Below are positions 18,172 through 25,233 of a stretch of DNA of 64,000 nucleotides, one piece after another. How positions within the stretch are numbered: position 1 is the stretch's first letter; each line of letters begins with the position of its first letter. Made by a program: the position numbers and the translations under genes. The stretch covers positions 1-64,000 of the forward strand of contig MSGZ01000012.1 of the NCBI GenBank assembly GCA_001940925.1. Reading direction: 5' to 3'. Source of the DNA: Ruminococcus sp. Phil11 (GTDB lineage Bacteria; Bacillota; Clostridia; Oscillospirales; Ruminococcaceae). The notes beneath the pieces were generated by a model. That model searched no databases. It was not told the origin of the DNA and saw only the letters and a program-made list of their open reading frames with translations.

Positions 18172-18693
18172 ATGCTGGAAAAACTGCTGCTGTTTGTTGT
18201 GAAGCTGCTGCCGAAGCCGCTGAAAAAAATCTGGGAGAAAAACGAACACGCCCTGCGTTACATCTACTACGGCGGATGGACGACTGTGCTTTCGATACTC
18301 ACGAAATTCATCGGCAAATGGCTGTTCCTGCTCGCCGGCCTGTCGGTCGATACGCAGAAGATTCCCAATTCGATCAACACGGCTGTTTCGTGGGTGATCT
18401 GCGCGACATTTGCGTTCGTCGTCAACAAAAAATACGTGTTCTACAGCAAATCCACGGAAAAAAGCGATGTGCTGCGGGAAGCGTCGACGTTCTTCGGTGC
18501 GCGCGGATTCACCTTCTTTCTGGAATGGGGTCTCATGCTGATGCCGACGATCTTCGGCTGGAATTACAATCTCATGGTGCTGCTGTCGCAGTTCATCATC
18601 TTCGCGCTGAATTACATATTCAGCAGACTTTTGGTATTCCGCAAGAAAAAGGAACCGGAAGCACAAGCGGAATCTCCGGCGGAACCGGAATGA
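18172..18693 (+). CDS. GtrA-like membrane protein
   Basis: A 173-residue protein with four predicted membrane segments and family features such as RYIYYGGWTT at the first helix, NKKYVF after the second, and NYIFSRLLVF at the end of the fourth. GtrA-like proteins are thought to flip or assist polyprenyl-phosphate sugars in cell-surface glycan modification. GGAGGACAGAAT precedes the ATG. It starts 13 bases after the ABC exporter pair, suggesting one transcript, and ends in an acidic, Glu/Pro/Ala-rich tail. Confidence 0.85.
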   Translation: MLEKLLLFVVKLLPKPLKKIWEKNEHALRYIYYGGWTTVLSILTKFIGKWLFLLAGLSVDTQKIPNSINTAVSWVICATFAFVVNKKYVFYSKSTEKSDVLREASTFFGARGFTFFLEWGLMLMPTIFGWNYNLMVLLSQFIIFALNYIFSRLLVFRKKKEPEAQAESPAEPE

Positions 18694-18721
18694 GGGGCAG
18701 CCCCCGTTATTTGCATAGAAA

Positions 18722-18756
18722 AAGGACGCTGATGCTGCGATCGGCGTCCTTTTTTA
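18722..18756 (+). terminator. Terminator hairpin of the GGACGC family, copy T1
   Basis: AAGGACGCTGAT (18722-18733), 6-base loop, ATCGGCGTCCTT (18740-18751), then TTTTT. The same stem recurs at 24597, 48397 and 52174. Apart from this and the promoter at 18903-18931, nothing was seen in 18694-18963. Confidence 0.9.
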
Positions 18757-18902
18757 TCGGGAATGCCCCGTTTTTTGTACTTTATGCCCAGCAGGGCTCA
18801 ACAAATCGCAGCGCGGCAAAACAGAAATCCCAAACGAAACACACAAAATCTTATCATACGCCTCCCCCGCCATTACACTTCGGTTACAGTCCGCGCTTTC
18901 CC

Positions 18903-18931
18903 TTGACTTTTCCGCCCGTATGGTCTATAAT
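18903..18931 (+). promoter_or_regulatory. Promoter of the YbjN-like pair
   Basis: TTGACT (18903-18908), 17-bp spacer, TATAAT (18926-18931). Confidence 0.85.
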
Positions 18932-18963
18932 AGAGAATAGAAATACAAAGGAGGAGGGATCGT

Positions 18964-19383
18964 ATGGTCTATCCGGCAACACAGGCGATCTACGATGCAC
19001 TGAAAGCGCATGACCTCGAATGCGGGATCGAAGCCCGCGACGAGTTCAGTGCCGTGCATGTAGGCATCAACACGAAGAATGCTTCCTTTGAAGCGCGGTT
19101 CATCTCCCGCTCGGAGGAGAATGACGTCGCACTTCGGATCTTCAATCTGCTGAAATTCCCGGAGGAGCGCACCGAAAGCATGCTGCTTGCAGTCAACAGC
19201 TGCAACTACAAATTCCGGTATCTCCGCTTCAGCCTCGATACAAGAAACAACTCCGTCGATGCATCCTATGACTTCACCATGGCAACCGATGATATCGGTG
19301 ATGCAGCCTACGAGCTGCTGATGCGGAGCGCGGGCATCATCGACGACAGCTACCCGGACCTCATGAAAGAGATTTCCGGCTGA
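18964..19383 (+). CDS. YbjN-like domain protein 1
   Basis: A 139-residue soluble protein that resembles the YbjN/type III secretion chaperone-like fold: an N-terminal helix, a beta-sheet with RFISRSEENDVALRIFNLLKFP, then AVNSCNYKFRYLRFSLDT and a C-terminal helix. YbjN proteins are poorly understood and have been linked to stress and motility regulation. AAAGGAGGAGGGATCGT precedes the ATG. It is followed 23 bases later by a diverged copy, so the pair likely arose by tandem duplication. Confidence 0.65.
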   Translation: MVYPATQAIYDALKAHDLECGIEARDEFSAVHVGINTKNASFEARFISRSEENDVALRIFNLLKFPEERTESMLLAVNSCNYKFRYLRFSLDTRNNSVDASYDFTMATDDIGDAAYELLMRSAGIIDDSYPDLMKEISG

Positions 19384-19406
19384 CAATCGAAAGGAGTGAG
19401 GCTCTG

Positions 19407-19877
19407 ATGTTTGCTGCCACAGCAGCGATTGCTGACAAGTTCACGGAGGAGGAGATCATCTTCCGCGTTATGGAATCGGAGGAGAACTGCCGCATCATCG
19501 CAGACGCAGTCGTCGATTATGCAGCAGTTTCCGTGCATTTTATCTCGTCCGACGATGAAAACGACGTTTCCGTGCGGATCCCGCATTATGTCCGGTTCAC
19601 GGACAAGGAGCGCCGGGATGTGCTCCGCGTCGCCAATGAAATGAACAACAAGTTCCGTTTCTGCAAGTTCTCCGTCAATCTGGATGCAAAAGCGGTCACG
19701 CTGGAATACGACTTCCCTGAAGGCGATGACGGTATCGCAGAGGGTTCCGTCGAGATTTTCCGCCGGATGCTGCAGATCGCAGAGGAAGCGTATCCGGATT
19801 TTATGAAAGCGATCTGGGGAAAGAATCACGAGGAGCAGAACCTCGGCAACATCGTATTCCACGACTTCGAAGTCTAG
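19407..19877 (+). CDS. YbjN-like domain protein 2
   Basis: A 156-residue relative of the preceding protein. Aligned features include SSDDENDVSVRIPHYVRF, the N-x-x-N-x-K-F-R-F block (VANEMNNKFRFCKFSV) and the C-terminal helix ending YPDFMKAI. It adds about 15 residues at the C-terminus. GAAAGGAGTGAGGCTCTG precedes the ATG. It probably shares the 18903 promoter. No catalytic residues are evident; the two may form a dimer or heterodimer, which is inference. Confidence 0.65.
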   Translation: MFAATAAIADKFTEEEIIFRVMESEENCRIIADAVVDYAAVSVHFISSDDENDVSVRIPHYVRFTDKERRDVLRVANEMNNKFRFCKFSVNLDAKAVTLEYDFPEGDDGIAEGSVEIFRRMLQIAEEAYPDFMKAIWGKNHEEQNLGNIVFHDFEV

Positions 19878-19879
19878 CG

Positions 19880-20000
19880 GGGAGCCCCCGCGGGCATTTC
19901 CCTCCGGGGACGGATAGCGAAGTTCTCCCCGGCAGCGCAGCACACGCCGCAAAGCGGCTTCTGAAAGGCTGCTTCTCCCAGCGTGGAGCCCCCGCGGGCG
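19880..20000 (+). repeat. GC-rich dispersed repeat, copy B
   Basis: Begins GGGGAGCCCCCGCGGGCATT, followed by the family landmarks CCTCCGGGGACGG, TAGCGAAG, CTCCCC, ACACGCCGC, CGGCTTCTG and TTCTCCCA. It starts two bases after the second YbjN-like stop codon. The 680-base gap 19878-20558 otherwise holds copy C, a terminator, a candidate RNA and the SCIFF promoter region. Confidence 0.7.
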
Positions 20001-20030
20001 TATTGCGAAACAATGATATGAATACAAATA

Positions 20031-20067
20031 ACCGCTGTCTGGGCACCGAATCCCGGCAGCGGTTTTG
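20031..20067 (+). terminator. Terminator hairpin downstream of the YbjN-like pair
   Basis: ACCGCTGTC (20031-20039) pairs with GGCAGCGGT (20055-20063), followed by TTTTGT. Confidence 0.6.
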
Positions 20068-20091
20068 TACACAAAAAAGAACCGGGTCGGC

Positions 20092-20218
20092 GCGGAGCCC
20101 GCGCGGGCGTTTCCCTCCGGGTGCGGTCAGCGAAGCTCTCCCAGCCGCCTGAACTGCACGCCGCTGATCGCGGCTTCTGAAAAATGATTTCTCCCAATGC
20201 TGAAGCACGCCGCAGGCG
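20092..20218 (+). repeat. GC-rich dispersed repeat, copy C
   Basis: Shares GCGCGGAGCCCGCG, TTTCCCTCCGGG, GCGGTCAGCGAAGCTCTCCC, GCACGCCGC, CGGCTTCTGA and TTCTCCCAATGC with copies A, B and D. Confidence 0.7.
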
Positions 20219-20232
20219 CATCCGGCGTATAC

Positions 20233-20350
20233 AAAAAAAGAACCGGACGAAACAGCTATGAAGCTGTCCCGACCGGAACTTCCCCCTAAGCAGCAAGCCT
20301 GCACATTGCATACAGCTGCATCGCAAAACAGCCGTATGCCGTATTCTGTA
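20233..20350 (-). ncRNA. Candidate small RNA divergent from the SCIFF promoter
   Basis: On the minus strand a promoter (20357-20385) is followed by about 118 bases without a plausible reading frame, ending in a strong terminator: CCGG and CGGGACAGCT arms pair with AGCTGTTTCG and CCGG around TCAT, then TTC and seven T. A second 10-bp stem (CATACGGCTG / CAGCTGTATG) lies near the 5' end. I could not match it to SRP RNA, 6S RNA or a riboswitch class I know. The call rests on promoter plus structure plus terminator only. Confidence 0.5.
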
Positions 20351-20356
20351 TTTTTT

Positions 20357-20385
20357 ATTATAGCAAACAAAAACGGAAAAAGCAA
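20357..20385 (-). promoter_or_regulatory. Promoter of the candidate small RNA
   Basis: Minus strand TTGCTT (20380-20385), 17-bp spacer, perfect TATAAT (20357-20362). Confidence 0.55.
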
Positions 20386-20444
20386 TGTGCTATTATCATC
20401 TGCGCATGTCCGATCGCGCACTTTCCAACACCGTCGGAAAACGC

Positions 20445-20473
20445 TTGACTTCTCGCGGAAAGTATGCTATAAT
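20445..20473 (+). promoter_or_regulatory. Promoter of the SCIFF operon
   Basis: TTGACT (20445-20450), 17-bp spacer, TATAAT (20468-20473); predicted leader about 79 bases. Confidence 0.85.
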
Positions 20474-20487
20474 AGTACAGAGTTCCG

Positions 20488-20530
20488 GTGCCTGACCCGT
20501 TCAGGCACACTCATGCTGCGGTTTCCGCAG
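20488..20530 (+). promoter_or_regulatory. Two stem-loops in the SCIFF leader
   Basis: GTGCCTGA / TCAGGCAC with a 5-base loop (20488-20508), then CTGCGG / CCGCAG with a TTT loop (20516-20530), immediately before the ribosome binding site AAGGAGGGAAAG. They may stabilise the messenger; no known riboswitch is recognised. Confidence 0.45.
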
Positions 20531-20558
20531 ACTATCCGACCGAAGGAGGGAAAGAATC

Positions 20559-20708
20559 ATGCGTCACATCCAGACCATTGAGACCCGCGACCTTTGCGAG
20601 AGCGCAAAGAAGGGCGGCTGCGGCGAGTGCCAGACTTCCTGCCAGTCCGCATGCAAGACCAGCTGCGGCATTGCAAATCAGCAGTGCGAGAGCAAGAAGC
20701 AGAAGTAA
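20559..20708 (+). CDS. scfA: SCIFF ranthipeptide precursor
   Basis: A 49-residue peptide with the SCIFF pattern C-x2-C-x3-C-x3-C-x3-C-x6-C at C21, C24, C28, C32, C36 and C43, including GGCGECQTSCQSACKTSCG. SCIFF peptides (six cysteines in forty-five residues) are near-universal in Clostridia; their maturase forms thioether bonds from Cys sulfur to acceptor residues. The N-terminal part (MRHIQTIETRDL) is the likely leader. AAGGAGGGAAAGAATC precedes the ATG. Two features stand out: an extra cysteine, C13, and Gly at position 37 directly after C36, where many SCIFF peptides have Thr. The maturase lies two genes downstream. Confidence 0.95.
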   Translation: MRHIQTIETRDLCESAKKGGCGECQTSCQSACKTSCGIANQQCESKKQK

Positions 20709-20730
20709 TGCTTTCACAGTCAAGCGAAAT

Positions 20731-20751
20731 GCCGCCCGATGTGGCGGCGTT
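20731..20751 (+). terminator. Weak hairpin just after the SCIFF precursor
   Basis: GCCGCC (20731-20736) and GGCGGC (20743-20748) with a 6-base loop, followed by GTTTGCT, 22 bases past the stop codon. It could partly terminate or protect the 3' end, giving more precursor than enzyme message. Confidence 0.45.
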
Positions 20752-20783
20752 TGCTGTCTATAACGAAAAAACAAGGAGTTCCA

Positions 20784-21740
20784 ATGAAAAAAGCATTGAA
20801 GCGCATCGGCATCGCGCTGCTCATTTTCCTGCTGATCGACGTCCTCGCGCTTGCAGGCATCTTCATTTATCACCGGTACAGGCTGAAACAGGAACAGCCG
20901 CTCCGTGAACGCACGGTCGGTACGCCGGTCACCGTTGACGGCCGGACCATGTATGTCTACACCGAGGGCGAGGGGCCGCATACCTTCGTATTCCTGTCGG
21001 GATTCGGCACAGCCTCCCCGATCTACGATTTCAAGCCGCTGTATACCAAGCTCAGTACGGACAATCGCATTGCGGTCGTGGAAAAATTCGGATACGGATT
21101 CAGCGACGACAGTGATTCCCCGCGCGATATCAATACCATGCTTTCCCAGACACGCGCGGCACTGACCGCGGCAGGCGTCGAGGCACCATACGTGCTTGTG
21201 CCACATTCGGCGTCCGGCATGGAAGCGCTCTACTGGGCGCAGCAGTACCCGGACGAGATCGAAGCGATCGCCGCGTCCGATATTGTTATGCCCGGAAGCT
21301 TCGAGTTATCGGATATGTCACTGACGGCCGACCGCACCATGCATTTCATTTCTGTCTGCGGGCTTACACGGCTGCTCAGTATTCAGAATATCGAGCCGTG
21401 CACAAAAAGCGATGTGCTGACCGATGCCGAAAAGGAAACGGTCGCGGCGATCAGCTATGCGCGCAAGAATAACCCGACCGTCATGAACGAGGCATACATC
21501 TGCGTGCAGAATATGCAGACGGTCAAAGACGGCGGCGTGCCGGATGTCCCGATGATCTTCTTTATTTCGGACGAATATATACCGGAGAATCCGGAGGCAT
21601 GGCGGCAGGTCGCGCGGAATTATACAAACAACGAAGCGGAATACATTGACCTGAACTGCGGACATTATTGCCATGTCGAGGATGCAGACCGCATGAACAC
21701 GGAGATCCGCCGCTTCATCGGCGAACTGGAAGGAGAATAA
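20784..21740 (+). CDS. Membrane-anchored alpha/beta hydrolase in the SCIFF operon
   Basis: A 318-residue alpha/beta hydrolase. The ATG at 20784 is preferred because AAGGAG lies 7 bases before it. Residues about 8-32 form a single membrane anchor, placing the catalytic domain outside the cell. The oxyanion region LSGFGTASPIYDF, the nucleophile elbow PHSASG (Ser between His and Ala) and a C-terminal GHYCHVED His are visible; a candidate acid lies in FISDEYIP. Family members include esterases, lipases and proline iminopeptidase-like enzymes. Its position between precursor and maturase suggests a role in processing or in response to the peptide, which is inference. Confidence 0.85.
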   Translation: MKKALKRIGIALLIFLLIDVLALAGIFIYHRYRLKQEQPLRERTVGTPVTVDGRTMYVYTEGEGPHTFVFLSGFGTASPIYDFKPLYTKLSTDNRIAVVEKFGYGFSDDSDSPRDINTMLSQTRAALTAAGVEAPYVLVPHSASGMEALYWAQQYPDEIEAIAASDIVMPGSFELSDMSLTADRTMHFISVCGLTRLLSIQNIEPCTKSDVLTDAEKETVAAISYARKNNPTVMNEAYICVQNMQTVKDGGVPDVPMIFFISDEYIPENPEAWRQVARNYTNNEAEYIDLNCGHYCHVEDADRMNTEIRRFIGELEGE

Positions 21741-21741
21741 C

Positions 21742-23121
21742 ATGATTCATCAGTATCAGCTCGGCGGCTACAACATCGTGCTGGACGTCTGCTCCGGCGC
21801 GGTGCACACGGTTGACCCGCTCGCCTACGATATGATCGCGCTGTACGAGGATCACACGCGTGACAAGGTGATTACGGCAATGCAGGAAAAATACAGCAGC
21901 GACGCGGAGATCACGCCGCAGGACATCGAGGAATGCTACGACGATATCACCGCATTGAAGGACACGGGCAAGCTGTTCTCGCCGGACACCTTCGAGCCGA
22001 TGGCGGGCAAGCTGAAAGAAAAGACCGCGGGCGTCGTCAAGGCGCTCTGCCTGCACATCGCACACACCTGCAACCTGAACTGCTCGTATTGCTTTGCCAG
22101 TCAGGGCAAGTACCACGGCGAGCGCGCCGTCATGAGCTTCGAGGTCGGCAGGCAGGCACTGGATTTTCTCGTCGCAAATTCCGGTACGCGCAGGAATCTT
22201 GAGGTCGATTTCTTCGGCGGCGAGCCGCTCATGAATTTTCAGGTCGTCAAGGATCTGGTCGCTTATGCGCGCAGCATCGAGAAGGAAGCGGGCAAGAATT
22301 TCCGCTTTACGCTGACGACGAACGGCCTGCTGATCGACGATGACGTCATTGATTTTGCGAACCGCGAGTGCAGCAATGTCGTGCTTTCGCTGGACGGCCG
22401 TCAGGCGGTACATGACCGCTACCGCGTGGACTATGCGGGGAACGGCAGCTGGAGCAAGATCGTACCAAAATTCCAGAAGCTGGTCGCCGAACGCGGCGGC
22501 AAAAACTACTATATGCGCGGCACGTTCACCCATGCAAACCCCGATTTTCTCGAAGATATCAAGGTAATGCTCGATCTCGGCTTCCGCGAGCTCAGCATGG
22601 AGCCGGTCGTCGCGCCTGCGGGTGATCCCGCGGCACTGACCGAGGAAGATCTGCAAATCGTCATGGAGCAATACGAAAAGCTCGCAGAACTGATGCTTTC
22701 CAAGCGCAAGGCCGGCGACCCGTTTACATTCTATCACTACATGATCGACCTGACAGGCGGCCCCTGCATCTACAAGCGCATTTCCGGCTGCGGCTCCGGC
22801 ACGGAGTACATGGCCGTGACGCCGTGGGGCGATCTGTACCCATGTCACCAGTTCGTCGGCGAGGAGAAATTCAAGCTCGGCGATATCTGGAAGGGCGTCG
22901 AAAACACACGCATTCAGGACGATTTCATGGCCTGCAATATCTACGCGCGCGAGGAATGCCGAAGCTGCTGGGCGCGGCTGTACTGCTCCGGCGGATGCGC
23001 CGCAAACGCCTACCATGCGACCGGTTCGGTGCGCGGCGTATACGAATCCGGCTGCAGACTGTTCCGCAAGCGCATGGAATGCGCGATCATGGCGGAGGTT
23101 GACCGCCAGCTTTCCAAATGA
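21742..23121 (+). CDS. scfB: SCIFF radical SAM maturase
   Basis: A 459-residue radical SAM/SPASM protein that installs thioether crosslinks in the SCIFF peptide. About residues 1-95 form a leader-binding (RRE-like) region. The CxxxCxxC cluster motif is CNLNCSYC (C110, C114, C117), followed by FFGGEPL and TTNGLLID. The C-terminal SPASM region carries many Cys for auxiliary iron-sulfur clusters (GCGSGTEYMAVTPWGDLYPC, then ECRSCWARLYCSGGC and a late Cys). The length matches characterised ScfB/CteB. GGAAGGAGAATAAC precedes the ATG one base after the hydrolase stop, and its own stop overlaps the next start (ATGA). Confidence 0.96.
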   Translation: MIHQYQLGGYNIVLDVCSGAVHTVDPLAYDMIALYEDHTRDKVITAMQEKYSSDAEITPQDIEECYDDITALKDTGKLFSPDTFEPMAGKLKEKTAGVVKALCLHIAHTCNLNCSYCFASQGKYHGERAVMSFEVGRQALDFLVANSGTRRNLEVDFFGGEPLMNFQVVKDLVAYARSIEKEAGKNFRFTLTTNGLLIDDDVIDFANRECSNVVLSLDGRQAVHDRYRVDYAGNGSWSKIVPKFQKLVAERGGKNYYMRGTFTHANPDFLEDIKVMLDLGFRELSMEPVVAPAGDPAALTEEDLQIVMEQYEKLAELMLSKRKAGDPFTFYHYMIDLTGGPCIYKRISGCGSGTEYMAVTPWGDLYPCHQFVGEEKFKLGDIWKGVENTRIQDDFMACNIYAREECRSCWARLYCSGGCAANAYHATGSVRGVYESGCRLFRKRMECAIMAEVDRQLSK

Positions 23122-24476
23122 CGACGCCGATCTACGATTTTGCGCGCAGATACGCAGATTTTGATGAAATCCGCGCACATATGCCCGGGCACAAGGGCAG
23201 ACCGCTGCTCGGCTGCGAGCCGCTTGACCTGACGGAGATCGCCGGCGCGGACGAGCTGTTCGATCCGGCCGGCATCATCGCGGAAAGTGAAGCAAATGCA
23301 AGCAAAATCTTCGGCTGTCAAACGCTTTATTCGACGGAAGGGTCGTCGCTCTGCATTCGCGCCATGCTGTATCTCGCGGCGCGCCACGCGCTCGCGCAGT
23401 GCAGAAGGCCGGTCATCGCCGCCGCCCGGAACGCGCACAAAACCTTCCTGACGGCCGCCGCACTGCTTGATATTGACATTGTCTGGCTGCCGCAAGATGA
23501 TACAAATTCCTATCTGGAAAGCGGCGGGGAACAGGCATGGGCTGCCTGCCTCGATGCGCCGCACAAGCCGACCGCGCTGTATCTGACAAGCCCTGATTAT
23601 CTCGGCAACATCGCGGATATCCGCGCAGCTGCGTCGTTTTGCCATGTGCATGACATGCTGCTGCTTGTAGACAACGCGCATGGTGCGTATCTGAAATTCC
23701 TGCCGGAATCGCTGCACCCCGCCGACCTCGGTGCAGACCTCTGCTGCGATTCCGCGCACAAGACGCTCCCCGTTTTAACCGGCGGTGCTTATCTGCACAT
23801 TGGAAACGGCGCACCGGAAATCTGCAGCAAATACGCAAGAAACGCACTGTCGCTGTTTGCATCGACAAGCCCGAGCTACTTAATTCTCGAATCGCTCGAC
23901 CTCTGCAACCGCTATTTAAGCGATCAGTACACCGCCGAATTAAGCAGCGCACTCGCCCGCATTCAGCAGTTAAAGGATGCTTTATCAAGTGCAGGCTGGA
24001 CGCTCTCCGGCAGTGAGCCGCTCAAGCTGACGATCCGCCCGAAGTCTTGCGGATACACCGGCACAGCACTTGCGGAGATCCTGCAAAACGATCGTATCTT
24101 CGCGGAATTTGCAGACCCGGACTATACCGTCCTGATGCTTTCTCCGCAGAATCCCGCGGAGGACTTTGCCGCGATCCGCAATGTCATGACCGCGCTGCCG
24201 AAGCGGACGCCGATCCTGACCGCTCCGCCGAAATTCCCGATGCCCGGCCGCGTCATGACGCCCCGTCAGGCGATCCTGTATTCCGATACCGAAACGCTGC
24301 CGCTCGAGCAATGTATCAGACGTATCTGCGCGGAATTTGCAGTCTCCTGCCCGCCCGCCGTCCCGATCGTGATCTGCGGCGAACGTATCACGGAGGAAGC
24401 CGCTGCCTGCATGAAATACTACGGCATCGAACGCTGTACCGTCACAAAATCAAGCAAAAAGCCGTATGATCCGTAA
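23118..24476 (+). CDS. Orn/Lys/Arg-type PLP decarboxylase
   Basis: A 452-residue fold type I PLP enzyme of the Orn/Lys/Arg decarboxylase group. It opens with HMPGHKGRP, typical of the family, has the PLP Lys at 215 in SAHKTLPVLTGGA preceded by D-N-A-H at the cofactor Asp, and has the C-terminal domain (PGRVMTPRQAI). It lacks the long N-terminal wing domain of inducible enteric lysine decarboxylases and is closer in size to the Bacillus SpeA/YaaO group. The substrate (Lys, Arg or Orn) cannot be read from sequence. Its start overlaps the scfB stop by four bases, so translation is probably coupled. Confidence 0.9.
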   Translation: MTTPIYDFARRYADFDEIRAHMPGHKGRPLLGCEPLDLTEIAGADELFDPAGIIAESEANASKIFGCQTLYSTEGSSLCIRAMLYLAARHALAQCRRPVIAAARNAHKTFLTAAALLDIDIVWLPQDDTNSYLESGGEQAWAACLDAPHKPTALYLTSPDYLGNIADIRAAASFCHVHDMLLLVDNAHGAYLKFLPESLHPADLGADLCCDSAHKTLPVLTGGAYLHIGNGAPEICSKYARNALSLFASTSPSYLILESLDLCNRYLSDQYTAELSSALARIQQLKDALSSAGWTLSGSEPLKLTIRPKSCGYTGTALAEILQNDRIFAEFADPDYTVLMLSPQNPAEDFAAIRNVMTALPKRTPILTAPPKFPMPGRVMTPRQAILYSDTETLPLEQCIRRICAEFAVSCPPAVPIVICGERITEEAAACMKYYGIERCTVTKSSKKPYDP

Positions 24477-24510
24477 AGTTCACACGGCTTTCTGTAAATT
24501 TAAGGTATCC

Positions 24511-24710
24511 GCTTCGCGGATGATTTCAAATGGGGGCTCCGCCCCAAACCCGGCCAAAGGGACACTGTCCCTTTGGAATCCCATTATATAGAATGAAAGG
24601 ACGCCGATCACAGCATCAGCGTCCTTTTCTGTTACACATAATGGGGTCTGGGGACAATGTCCCCAGCAAGGGCTTGGGGCGGAGCCCCATTTCAAATCCG
24701 CCGGAGTCAC
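24511..24710. repeat. Back-to-back composite three-hairpin 3' modules sharing terminator T2
   Basis: From the left: GGGGGCTCCGCCCC, AAAGGGACACTGTCCCTTT, then the hairpin AAGGACGCCGAT...ATCAGCGTCCTT (24597-24626). From the right, read on the minus strand: GGGGCTCCGCCCC, GGGGACATTGTCCCC, then the same central hairpin. The module serves the decarboxylase on one side and the cyclophilin gene on the other. Nothing else is in 24477-24713. Confidence 0.75.
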
Positions 24711-24713
24711 CTT

Positions 24714-25190
24714 TTATTCTGGGATGATCTCAACCGTTTTCATGATCTGCGGCTCCAGCGGCTTGTCCGCGTAGTTGGTCTGCACGCCCGCGATCTCATC
24801 GACCACATCCAGCCCCTCGACGATCTCGCCGAATGCCGCGTAGTTGCCGTCGAGATACGGCGCATCTGCGTGCATAATGAAGAACTGCGAGCCTGCGCTG
24901 TTCGGGTCTTGTGCGCGTGCCATGGACAGAACGCCGCGGGTATGCTTGAGCGGGTTGTTCACGCCGTTCGCGAGAAACTCGCCCTTGATGTGCCAGCCCG
25001 GGCCGCCCATGCCGGTACCGTCCGGACAGCCGCCCTGAATCATAAAACCGGAGATGACTCTGTGGAAGCAAAGCCCGTTGTAAAAGCCCTCTTTTACAAG
25101 CTTTTCAAAGTTCTCGCAGGAGACCGGAGCGCAGTCCGGACGCAGCCGGAACTTCATCTGCTTGCCGTTTTCCATAGTAATAACGATCAT
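24714..25190 (-). CDS. Cyclophilin-type peptidyl-prolyl isomerase
   Basis: A 158-residue cytoplasmic cyclophilin; no signal peptide with the start at 25190, which is chosen for GAAAGGAGAACACT upstream. The catalytic FHRVISGFMIQGG, GVLSMARAQDPNSAGSQFFI and NYAAFGEIVEGLDVVD blocks are intact. These enzymes speed cis-trans isomerisation at proline. It is last in an apparent tyrS-AAA-cyclophilin unit on the minus strand, 43 bases after the AAA+ gene. Confidence 0.95.
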   Translation of the reverse strand: MIVITMENGKQMKFRLRPDCAPVSCENFEKLVKEGFYNGLCFHRVISGFMIQGGCPDGTGMGGPGWHIKGEFLANGVNNPLKHTRGVLSMARAQDPNSAGSQFFIMHADAPYLDGNYAAFGEIVEGLDVVDEIAGVQTNYADKPLEPQIMKTVEIIPE

Positions 25191-25233
25191 AGTGTTCTCC
25201 TTTCGGCACAGACTTTCGTCTGATCTTGCCATG

